Source: Ovoidimarina sp050299695 (GTDB taxonomy: Bacteria > Pseudomonadota > Alphaproteobacteria > Rhodobacterales > Rhodobacteraceae). From it: a stretch of DNA of 64,000 nt. Below, piece by piece: positions 57,328 to 64,000 of this stretch (position 1 is the stretch's first letter; every line of letters begins with the position of its first letter). The position numbers and the translations under genes were made by a program. The stretch covers positions 1 through 64,000 of the forward strand of contig JBNKWI010000004.1 of assembly GCA_050299695.1 (NCBI GenBank), in the 5' to 3' direction. The notes beneath the pieces are model-generated. The model had not been told where the DNA came from. It searched no databases and saw nothing but the letters and a program-made list of their open reading frames with translations.

Positions 57328-57944
57328 TCGCGCTCCTCGAGGCCGGAGACGGTTTCGGCTTCATGCGCCGCTTGCGTGGCGGCGTCCTCGATTAGAGGCA
57401 CCGCGACGGGTTCCGCCTCGCCCGAGAGCGCGGCGCGGCCGTAGCCCCAGAGCTGGAGGAAGAGGCGCAGGATGAGGATCGAGAGCATCACCGGCACCAC
57501 CATCTTCACCGGCCAGGTGGGGATCGAGAGGTCGTCGGTCGTGTCGCCGAGGGTGAAGGCGCGCATCGCATGGTCCCAGGAGCCGTAGACCAGCGCGGCG
57601 GCGAGGACGATCATGGTGAGGATGCCGAAGAACTCGGCGATCCAGAGCGGGCGGCCGCGGAGCCGGCCCACGAGAATGTCCATCCGGATATGGCCGCCGA
57701 GGCGCTGGCACCAGGAGATAGCGAGGAAAGCCATCACCGGGACGAGCTGCTGCATGATCGCGACATAGCCCGGCACCGGCATGTTGAAGAGCTTGCGGCC
57801 GAGGATGTTCACCACCGAGAGCAGCATCGCGGCGAGGATCGCGAGGCCGCCCGCGAAGGTGAGCCCGCGTTCGACATGGTCGAGCGCACGGTCGAGCCGG
57901 CTCAGGAGCGAGCCGTCGGCGCGGATATTGGAGACGGTGGCCAT
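57324..57944 (-). CDS. TRAP transporter small permease (DctQ)
   Basis: This 206-residue protein has four membrane helices (FAGGLAILAAMLLSVVNILG, QQLVPVMAFLAISWC, FGILTMIVLAAALVYG, KMVVPVMLSILILRLFLQLW) and the QRLGGHIRMDILVG motif characteristic of DctQ. It lies between dctP and dctM, overlapping the latter. A polar C-terminal extension of about 40 residues is present. Confidence 0.92.
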   Translation of the reverse strand: MATVSNIRADGSLLSRLDRALDHVERGLTFAGGLAILAAMLLSVVNILGRKLFNMPVPGYVAIMQQLVPVMAFLAISWCQRLGGHIRMDILVGRLRGRPLWIAEFFGILTMIVLAAALVYGSWDHAMRAFTLGDTTDDLSIPTWPVKMVVPVMLSILILRLFLQLWGYGRAALSGEAEPVAVPLIEDAATQAAHEAETVSGLEERE

Positions 57945-57986
57945 CCTGTTGGCGGTGCGCCCCGGCGGACCGGGGCGCCTGATCCG

Positions 57987-59003
57987 TCAGCTGCCGCCCT
58001 TGAGCTCAGAGAGCTTGGCGATGACGAAATCGTAGAGGCCCTGGGCGTCGTAGCCCTTGGCGGCGGTATCCGCGATCCAGGCGTCGCGCACCGGCACGGC
58101 GGCGGCGGCCTTCATAGCCTCCATCACCTCGTCGGGCAGGTGGACAACGGTGGTGCCGCGCTCCTTCAGCTTGGCGTCCCACTTCACGTAGGTTTCGTCA
58201 TAGGCCTCGTAGTAGCGGTCCATCGCCGCGGGGACCGACGACATCAGCGCCTCGCGCTCCTCGTTGGAGAGGCTGGCGAGCGCGTCGGTGTTGACCACCA
58301 CGGGGCAGTTGACCGAACCGGGGTTGAGGTTGTCGGTCCACCAGGTGGCGATGTCGATGGTGCGGAACGAGAGATGCGCGTGCGGTGCGAAGGCCACTGC
58401 GTCGACGACGCCGGATTCGAGCGCGGTATAGGCCTCGGCCGAGGTCACCGAGGTCGGCACGGCGCCGATCTTGGCGAAGGCCTCGCCGATCCCGCCGGTG
58501 GCACGGACCCGCATGCCGTTGAAATCCTCCAGCGTCGCGGGCGCGTCGCCGACGCCGGCGAGGTTGTATTGCGGGAGGGGCGAGGCCATCAGGATCGTCG
58601 CGTTCCAGCGGGCAAGGTCCTTCACCACTTCGGGCTGGACGTAGAGCGCTGCGTCGAGGTCGCCCTCCTGCTTCAGCGTCTCCACGCCGAGGAAGGGCAG
58701 GTCGAGCACCATCAGGGTGGGGTTCTTGTCGGGGTGATAGGCGGCGCAGAACTGCGCCATCTCGAAGGCGCCGATCGAGATGCCGTCGAGATTCTCGGTG
58801 TTCTTCGAGAGGCCGCCATAGGAGATGTTCAGGGTGAATTCGCCGCCGGTCTTTTCGGAGACGAGTTCGGCGAGCTTTTCCACATGCTCGGTGAAGGCGC
58901 GCCGCTTGCCCCAGAGCGAGACGTTCCACTCGGTGGCGAGCGTCTCGGTGGCAAAGGCGGTGGTCAGGGCGGCAAGGGCCGCGCCTTTCAGCAGTCTGGA
59001 CAT
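57987..59003 (-). CDS. TRAP transporter substrate-binding protein (DctP)
   Basis: This 338-residue periplasmic protein has a signal peptide (MSRLLKGAALAALTTAFATE) and the DctP fold: VEKLAELVSEKTGGEFTLNI, FNGMRVRATGGIGEAFAKIGA with the conserved Arg that binds a carboxylate, and SAEAYTALESGVVDAVAF. The substrate is therefore probably an organic or amino acid. It lies first in the dctPQM run. The upstream neighbour on the same strand, after 212 bases, is a ureohydrolase. Confidence 0.92.
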   Translation of the reverse strand: MSRLLKGAALAALTTAFATETLATEWNVSLWGKRRAFTEHVEKLAELVSEKTGGEFTLNISYGGLSKNTENLDGISIGAFEMAQFCAAYHPDKNPTLMVLDLPFLGVETLKQEGDLDAALYVQPEVVKDLARWNATILMASPLPQYNLAGVGDAPATLEDFNGMRVRATGGIGEAFAKIGAVPTSVTSAEAYTALESGVVDAVAFAPHAHLSFRTIDIATWWTDNLNPGSVNCPVVVNTDALASLSNEEREALMSSVPAAMDRYYEAYDETYVKWDAKLKERGTTVVHLPDEVMEAMKAAAAVPVRDAWIADTAAKGYDAQGLYDFVIAKLSELKGGS

Positions 59004-59173
59004 GGTTCCTCCCGGGAAATTCTTTTCGCTTTTGTAGCCGACAGCCTAGCGGGCAATTCGTGGGATTCCACCCCAAATCGCGACCCGGTCTGCGGGTGGC
59101 GGCCTTTCCGACCGGCGCGCCCTCCGGGCGCACGCGATGCGTTTGCGCCCGCCTCCGGCAGGCGCGGCTGGCA

Positions 59174-59191
59174 AGGGGGCTCGCGCCCCCT
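59174..59191. repeat. GC-rich palindromic repeat (copy 3 of 3)
   Basis: AGGGGGC and its complement enclose a 4-base loop in the spacer between the ureohydrolase and dctP. The sequence around it (CCCCCTCGCGCTCCC) matches the flank of copy 1 in reverse orientation. Confidence 0.55.
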
Positions 59192-59215
59192 CGCGCTCCC
59201 CCGGGTGCGCGCAAC

Positions 59216-60178
59216 TCAGCCGCTGGCGGCGCGGGCGTCGAAGATGAAGCCGAGGAGGTTGAGGAGGATCTGCGCCGCGAGGATCTGGGTGCTGCCCGAC
59301 GGGTCGTAGTCGGGGGCGACTTCGACCAGGTCGATGCCGACGATCTCGTGACGCCGGGCCACCTCCTGGAGGAGTTCGAGCACCTCGTAGTAAAGGAAGC
59401 CGCCATGGCTCGGGGTGCCGGTGCCCGGCGCGATGGATGGGCAGAAAGCGTCGATATCGAGCGTGACGTAGACGCGGGCACCGCTCGGGATCCGGTCCGC
59501 CACCGCCCCGGGGCCGTGCGTCCTTGCCTGGCGGACGGAGAGGATGTCGGAGCCCATCCGGCGCGCGTCCTCGTAGCCCTCGCGGGCGGTGGAAGAGACG
59601 TCGCGGATACCCACCTGCGTCAAGCCGGTGACGAAGGATTTCTCGGCGGCCCGGCGCATGGGATTGCCGTGGCCGTTCCGGACGCCGTGTCGTTCATCGA
59701 CGAAATCGAGATGCGCGTCGATCTGGAGGATGTGGAGATTGCCCCTCCCCGCGAAGGCCTCGATGCAGGGGATATTGACCGAATGATCGCCCCCCTGCAC
59801 CACCGGGAGCGCGCCGGCCGTCAGGATCGCCTCGACGCCCGTGCGGATATTCGCGTGGCTCTGCGCGGTGTCGGTATGGACGATGTCGGCATCGCCGATG
59901 TCGACGATCCTCACTTCGGGGCCGAGATAGGTGCGGTCGTCCTCGTGGTCATAGGCGCCGGCATGTCCGAAGGAAAACAGCGTCGAGGCTTCGCGGATCG
60001 CGCGCGGGCCGAAGCGGGCGCCGGCCCGCCACTGGGTGCCCGCGTCGAACGGGGCGCCGAGCACCGCGGCATGGGCGTCGATCGCGGTCCAGTCGGGCCG
60101 GTACGGCCGCTTGCCGAAGGTGGCGATGCCGACGAAGGGCAGGTCCAGGCGGCCGCCGTCATAGCCATGGGTGCTCAT
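59216..60178 (-). CDS. Ureohydrolase, agmatinase-like (second copy)
   Basis: This 320-residue enzyme has the manganese ligands in GGDHSVNIP, IDAHLDF and VTLDIDAFCPSIAPGTGTP. It differs clearly from the agmatinase at 19.3 kb, for example CPSIAPGT instead of DPAFAPGT, so the substrate may be a different guanidino acid. It lies downstream of an FAD oxidoreductase gene (45 bases) and upstream of a TRAP transporter on the same strand. A joint uptake and breakdown pathway is inferred from the neighbourhood only. Confidence 0.88.
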   Translation of the reverse strand: MSTHGYDGGRLDLPFVGIATFGKRPYRPDWTAIDAHAAVLGAPFDAGTQWRAGARFGPRAIREASTLFSFGHAGAYDHEDDRTYLGPEVRIVDIGDADIVHTDTAQSHANIRTGVEAILTAGALPVVQGGDHSVNIPCIEAFAGRGNLHILQIDAHLDFVDERHGVRNGHGNPMRRAAEKSFVTGLTQVGIRDVSSTAREGYEDARRMGSDILSVRQARTHGPGAVADRIPSGARVYVTLDIDAFCPSIAPGTGTPSHGGFLYYEVLELLQEVARRHEIVGIDLVEVAPDYDPSGSTQILAAQILLNLLGFIFDARAASG

Positions 60179-60223
60179 GGGCGCATTGAGGCGGCGGCGG
60201 GCGGGCGTGGCAAGGGCAAAACG

Positions 60224-61318
60224 CTAGGCCCGGTCGCGGATGAGGTCGGCGAGCGCGAGGGCGGCGGTGAGGCCGGGGCTCTCGATGCCGAAGAGGTTCA
60301 CGAGCCCCGCAATGCCGTGGGTTTCGGGGCCTTGCAGGGTGAAATCCTGGTGGCCCGCGCCTTCGGGCAAGGTTTTGGGGCGGATGCCGGTATAGCCCGG
60401 CAGGAGCGCGCCCTCGGGCAGGCCGGGCCAGTAGCGGCGGATCGCGGCCTCGAAAGCGGGTTCGCGGGTGGCGTCGAAGCTGTAGTCGATCCGGTCGATC
60501 CAGGTCACGTCGGGGCCGAACCGCGCCTGGCCGGCGAGATCGAGCGTGAGGTGGATGCCGAGGCCGCCGGGGGTGGGGACGGGGTAGACGAGATGCCGGA
60601 ACGGGGCTTTTCCGCGCAGGAGGAAGTAGTGGCCCTTGGCGTAATGGGCGGTCGGGATGTGCCGGGTCGGGAGGCCAGCGAGGCGGCGGGCGAGGCTGGG
60701 CGCGTGGAGGCCGGAGGCGTTCACCACGGAGCGGGCGCGGAGGGTCATCGGCTCGGCGCCGCCGGTGGTGAGGGTGAGACCGTTCGTTGCGGTGCCGGAG
60801 ACGACCGGCGTGCGGAAGACGAAGGTTGCCCCTGCCGCTTCGGCATCGGTCTGGAGCGCCAGCATGAACCTGTGGCTGTCGACGATGCCGGTTTCGGGCG
60901 AGAGGAGCGCGGCGGTGCCCTCGAGCGCGGGTTCGAGCGCCCGGGCCTCGGCGCCGGAGAGGCGGCGCATCCCTTCGACCCCGTTCGCCTGGGCGCGGGC
61001 GAGGATCGCGTCGAGCTCCTCCGCTTCCACCCCGGTTGTCGCGACGATCAGCTTGCCGCAGCGCTCGGTCCGGACGCCCCGGTCGCGGCAATAGGCGTAG
61101 AGGCGATGGCGACCTTCGGTGCAGGTTCGTGCCATGAGGCTGCCGGCGGGGTAATAGATCCCGGCATGGATCACCTCGCTGTTGCGCGACGAGGTGCCCG
61201 TGCCGATCGTGTCCTCGGCCTCGAGCACCAGCACTTCGCGACCCGCGAGCGCCAGCGCCCGAGCGGCGGCGAGGCCCACCACGCCCGTCCCGATCACAAC
61301 GCAGTCGACGGTTTCCAT
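60224..61318 (-). CDS. FAD-dependent oxidoreductase, L-2-hydroxyglutarate oxidase-like
   Basis: This 364-residue flavoprotein has the dinucleotide motif VIGTGVVGLAAARALA at the N terminus, followed by EDTIGTGTSSRNSEVIHAGIYYPAGSL, the signature of L-2-hydroxyglutarate dehydrogenases. Later, GLGIHLTLDLAGQARFGPDV and GIESPGLTAALALADLI are typical of the DAO fold. The ATG follows AGGGAGAAGG. It is the first gene of a minus-strand run with a ureohydrolase. Confidence 0.88.
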   Translation of the reverse strand: METVDCVVIGTGVVGLAAARALALAGREVLVLEAEDTIGTGTSSRNSEVIHAGIYYPAGSLMARTCTEGRHRLYAYCRDRGVRTERCGKLIVATTGVEAEELDAILARAQANGVEGMRRLSGAEARALEPALEGTAALLSPETGIVDSHRFMLALQTDAEAAGATFVFRTPVVSGTATNGLTLTTGGAEPMTLRARSVVNASGLHAPSLARRLAGLPTRHIPTAHYAKGHYFLLRGKAPFRHLVYPVPTPGGLGIHLTLDLAGQARFGPDVTWIDRIDYSFDATREPAFEAAIRRYWPGLPEGALLPGYTGIRPKTLPEGAGHQDFTLQGPETHGIAGLVNLFGIESPGLTAALALADLIRDRA

Positions 61319-61439
61319 CGCCTTCTCCCTTCGCCTGCGGACCAGTGCCGAATCCGCCGGGCTCCGCAAGCCCCGCGACGGTCCGTCACTGGCGGTGCCG
61401 ATGGAGACATGGCAGATCCTGCATGAGAGGAGCGCCGCC

Positions 61440-62432
61440 ATGTCCCATTTTCCGCCGCCGCCGCCATTGCCGGGCAAGGTCGGGCTCTGCCGGCAGGTGC
61501 CGCCGGCGGTGTTCCCGCCGATCCTGGGTCTGCTTGGGCTGGGCCTCGCCTGGCGGCGCGGGGCGGCCGCGTTCGGCGTGCCGGGGCAGGCGGTGGAGCT
61601 GGCGCTGGGGGCGATCTCTCTGGTTTTCATATTTGCGGCTGGGGCCTACGTGGCGAAGCTCATGTTCCGTGCCTCGGTTTGCCTCGACGACCTCGGGACA
61701 TTGCCCGGCCGCGCCGGTCTCGCGGCGGCGAGCATGGGGGCGATGCTGATGGGCGCAGTCCTGGCGCCCTACATGGCGGTCACGGCTTGCCTGTTTCTGG
61801 GCCTCGGATTCCTCGGGCATCTCGGGACGGCGCTCGTGGTGGGCAGGCGGCTGGTCCGCGCACCGGAGGCGCAGGGGCCGGTCACGCCGGCGCTACATCT
61901 CGTCTTCGTGGGCTTCATCGTTGCCCCCGCCGCGGCCCTACCGCTGGGCGTGCCGCCCGGCTGGGTCGCCGCGCTCACCTGGTATTGCCTCGCAGCCTCG
62001 GCACTCCTCTGGGCGCTGACGCTCGGGCCGCTCTTCGGCCGGGGCGGGACGCCGCCCCTCCGCCCGCTCCAGGCGATTCACCTCGCGCCCGCCGCGCTCA
62101 CGGCCTCGGCGTTCTTTCTCCTCGGGCAGGAAATGCTTGCCACGCTGCTCCTCGCCTGGTCGACGCTCCTGTTCGTCGCGCTCCTGGCCCGCGCCCGCTG
62201 GATGACCGAGGCCGGTTTCAGCCCGTTCTGGAGCGCCTTCACCTTTCCGCTCGCCGCCTATGCCGGGGCGCTGGCGATCGCGTGGCAGATCGAGGGCGCG
62301 GAGGGGCTCCGCATCGCCGCGGGGATGGCTCTCGTCTTCGCAACCCTGGTCATCCCGCCCATCGCGCTCCGCATCCTGCAGATGTGGGCCAAGGGCACGC
62401 TCGCGGCGAAGACCAACGCGGCCATTGCCTGA
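61440..62432 (+). CDS. TDT family (TehA/SLAC1-like) membrane protein
   Basis: This 330-residue protein has about ten membrane helices and a start VPPAVFPPILGLLGLGLAWR that matches the TehA/SLAC1 fold. PALHLVFVGFIVAPAAALPLGV and AIHLAPAALTASAFFLL resemble the paired conserved helices of that family of anion channels. The ATG follows a GAGGAG site. It diverges from the FAD oxidoreductase gene. Tellurite or malate transport is possible, but the ion is unknown. Confidence 0.78.
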   Translation: MSHFPPPPPLPGKVGLCRQVPPAVFPPILGLLGLGLAWRRGAAAFGVPGQAVELALGAISLVFIFAAGAYVAKLMFRASVCLDDLGTLPGRAGLAAASMGAMLMGAVLAPYMAVTACLFLGLGFLGHLGTALVVGRRLVRAPEAQGPVTPALHLVFVGFIVAPAAALPLGVPPGWVAALTWYCLAASALLWALTLGPLFGRGGTPPLRPLQAIHLAPAALTASAFFLLGQEMLATLLLAWSTLLFVALLARARWMTEAGFSPFWSAFTFPLAAYAGALAIAWQIEGAEGLRIAAGMALVFATLVIPPIALRILQMWAKGTLAAKTNAAIA

Positions 62433-62535
62433 CGACGGGACCGCGGGGGCCTATTTCCGCGAATATTGGGCTTTCCGTCCTCCCCGGGCCATGCAATAGG
62501 GGGGCGCCAAACCGACACTCCCGAGGAGACGTTCC

Positions 62536-63984
62536 ATGGAGATTCGCGAGGCGCTCACCTTCGATGACGTTCTACTGGTTCCGGCGGCCTCCACCGTGAT
62601 GCCCTCGACCGCGGATGTGCGCACGAAGGTGACCCGCGACATCTCGATGAACATCCCGCTTCTATCCTCCGCGATGGACACGGTGACCGAGGCGCGGATG
62701 GCCATCGCGATGGCCCAGGCGGGCGGGATTGGAGTGATCCACCGCAATCTAGACATCGAGCACCAGGCCCGCGAAGTGCGGCGGGTGAAGCGGTTCGAGA
62801 GCGGCATCGTCTACAGCCCGGTGACGCTGACGCCCGACCAGACGCTGGCCGATGCCAAGGCGCTGATCGAGCGCTACAATTTCACCGGTTTCCCGGTTGT
62901 GGACAATTCCGGCAGGGTGGTGGGGATTGTCACCAACCGCGATATGCGTTTCGCCACTTCGGACGATACGCCGGTCAGGGTGATGATGACCTCGAAGGAT
63001 CTCGCGGTGCTGACCGAGCCCGCCGATCTCGACGAGGCCAAGTCGCTGATGAAGGCGCGGCGGATCGAGAAGCTCCTGGTCACCGACGGCAAGGGCAAGC
63101 TGACGGGGCTTCTGACCCTGAAGGATACCGAGCAAGCGGTCCTGAACCCGCAGGCCTGCAAGGACCGGCTGGGGCGTCTCCGCGTGGCGGCGGCGACCAC
63201 GGTCGGGGACAAGGGCTTCGAGCGGTCGCAGGCGCTGGTGGAGTCGGGCGTCGACATCATCGTGATCGACACCGCGCACGGCCATTCGGCCGGCGTCGCC
63301 AAGGCGGTGGAACGCGCGAAATCCCTGTCGAACGAAGTGCAGATCATCGCCGGCAACGTCGCGACGGCGGAGGCGACGCGGGCCTTGATCGGCGCGGGCG
63401 CCGACGCGGTGAAGGTGGGGATCGGCCCGGGGTCGATCTGCACCACGCGGATGGTGGCCGGGGTCGGCGTGCCGCAGCTCACCGCGATCATGGACGCCGC
63501 GAGTGCCGCCGGCGACGTGCCGGTGATCGCCGATGGCGGCATCAAGTTCTCGGGCGATTTCGCCAAGGCGATCGCGGCGGGCGCCTCCTGCGCCATGGTC
63601 GGCTCGATGATCGCCGGCACCGACGAGAGCCCGGGCGAGGTGATCCTCTACCAGGGTCGCAGCTTCAAGGCCTACCGGGGGATGGGTTCGCTGGGCGCCA
63701 TGGCGCGGGGCTCGGCGGATCGCTATTTCCAATCTGACGCGGCTTCGGATAAGCTGGTGCCGGAAGGGATCGAGGGCCAGGTTCCCTACAAGGGGTCGGC
63801 CGGGGCCGTGATCCACCAGCTTGTCGGCGGTCTGAGGGCGGCGATGGGCTATACCGGTTGCGCCACGGTCGAGGAGATGCGCCGGAACTGCCGCTTCGTG
63901 CGGATCACGGGGGCGGGGCTCAAGGAGAGCCACGTTCACGATGTGCAGATCACGCGCGAGAGCCCGAACTATCGGTTCGGGTAG
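62536..63984 (+). CDS. guaB: IMP dehydrogenase
   Basis: GuaB oxidises IMP to XMP with NAD, the first committed step to guanine nucleotides. This 482-residue protein has the start EALTFDDVLLVPAASTVMPS, two inserted CBS domains (about residues 95-205), the catalytic loop GPGSICTTRMVAGVGVPQ with Cys302, and the flap YRGMGSLGAMARGSADRYF. It is complete, ending 16 bases before the window edge. Confidence 0.97.
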   Translation: MEIREALTFDDVLLVPAASTVMPSTADVRTKVTRDISMNIPLLSSAMDTVTEARMAIAMAQAGGIGVIHRNLDIEHQAREVRRVKRFESGIVYSPVTLTPDQTLADAKALIERYNFTGFPVVDNSGRVVGIVTNRDMRFATSDDTPVRVMMTSKDLAVLTEPADLDEAKSLMKARRIEKLLVTDGKGKLTGLLTLKDTEQAVLNPQACKDRLGRLRVAAATTVGDKGFERSQALVESGVDIIVIDTAHGHSAGVAKAVERAKSLSNEVQIIAGNVATAEATRALIGAGADAVKVGIGPGSICTTRMVAGVGVPQLTAIMDAASAAGDVPVIADGGIKFSGDFAKAIAAGASCAMVGSMIAGTDESPGEVILYQGRSFKAYRGMGSLGAMARGSADRYFQSDAASDKLVPEGIEGQVPYKGSAGAVIHQLVGGLRAAMGYTGCATVEEMRRNCRFVRITGAGLKESHVHDVQITRESPNYRFG

Positions 63985-64000
63985 GCGACGGAATTGAGGT

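Noticed and set aside
59060..61426. Very long open frame on the plus strand opposite the ureohydrolase and flavoprotein genes
   Set aside because: It is antisense to two well-supported enzymes, has biased Arg/Ala/Gly/Asp composition and no recognisable domain. Long antisense frames are expected in GC-rich DNA.

Overview
The window is a GC-rich (roughly two thirds G+C) chromosomal segment of an alphaproteobacterium. It most likely comes from the Rhodobacterales (Rhodobacteraceae/Paracoccaceae). Supporting signs are a VPLPA-CTERM sorting tail, paired DUF1127 micro-proteins, a GTTC-N7-GTTC SOS box in front of mmcB, a tRNA-His of the alphaproteobacterial type (G1:U72, A73), an AglEFGAK alpha-glucoside operon, and a RibB fused to a degenerate GTP cyclohydrolase II domain. 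No phage, transposase, integrase or CRISPR array is visible. The segment is mostly ordinary chromosome with a few decayed or repeat-rich intervals. Ten Ns at 13090-13099 mark an assembly gap inside lysS.

Layout. 1-6.3 kb: the end of pepA, then holC, an NHL-repeat protein, a YbdK-type glutamate-cysteine ligase, a small VPLPA-CTERM protein, a CBS protein, coaD, a J-domain protein and two DUF1127 micro-proteins. 6.4-11.6 kb: gap with a 46-residue membrane protein upstream, then a chemoreceptor co-directional with a stand-alone periplasmic Cache protein, and a TerB-like protein. 11.7-17.1 kb: lysS (gap-broken), small membrane proteins, a frameshifted unknown gene followed by a 105-bp inverted-repeat element, a GNAT and a nucleoside hydrolase. 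17.2-23.1 kb: mazG, an M20 amidohydrolase, an agmatinase, a DUF1499 protein and the overlapping ribB-ribH-nusB run. 23.1-24.6 kb: a cluster of broken genes (two divergent gene remnants fused back to back, and a DMT-type transporter with a nonsense codon). 24.6-37.1 kb: housekeeping and accessory genes, including two EEP-fold proteins, mmcB, ppk2, tRNA-His, an rluD-like gene, cls, rpoH and a Gfo/Idh/MocA oxidoreductase. 37.5-39.1 kb: a secreted protein and an orphan PotD-like binding protein.

39.4-44.5 kb is a compact chemotaxis operon (STAS, cheY, cheA, cheW, cheR, cheY, unknown) without cheB or cheD. 44.6-54.6 kb is a glucoside catabolic locus: aglR-bgl-glk on one strand and aglEFGAK on the other, around a shared control region with two LacI-type operators. 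It takes up alpha-glucosides, hydrolyses alpha- and beta-glucosides inside the cell and phosphorylates the released glucose. 55-62.4 kb holds a GST, a TRAP transporter (DctPQM), a second ureohydrolase, an L-2-hydroxyglutarate-oxidase-like flavoprotein and a TehA/SLAC1-like membrane protein. guaB closes the window.

The points most worth a second look are the chemoreceptor/Cache pair with an xWxxF tail, the fused gene remnants at 23.37 kb, the perfect 44-bp palindrome at 55.8 kb, the 105-bp inverted repeat at 15.6 kb, the 11-bp-period TGTACA repeats after lysS, and candidate SOS and CtrA sites. No single undescribed multi-gene system stands out with certainty.
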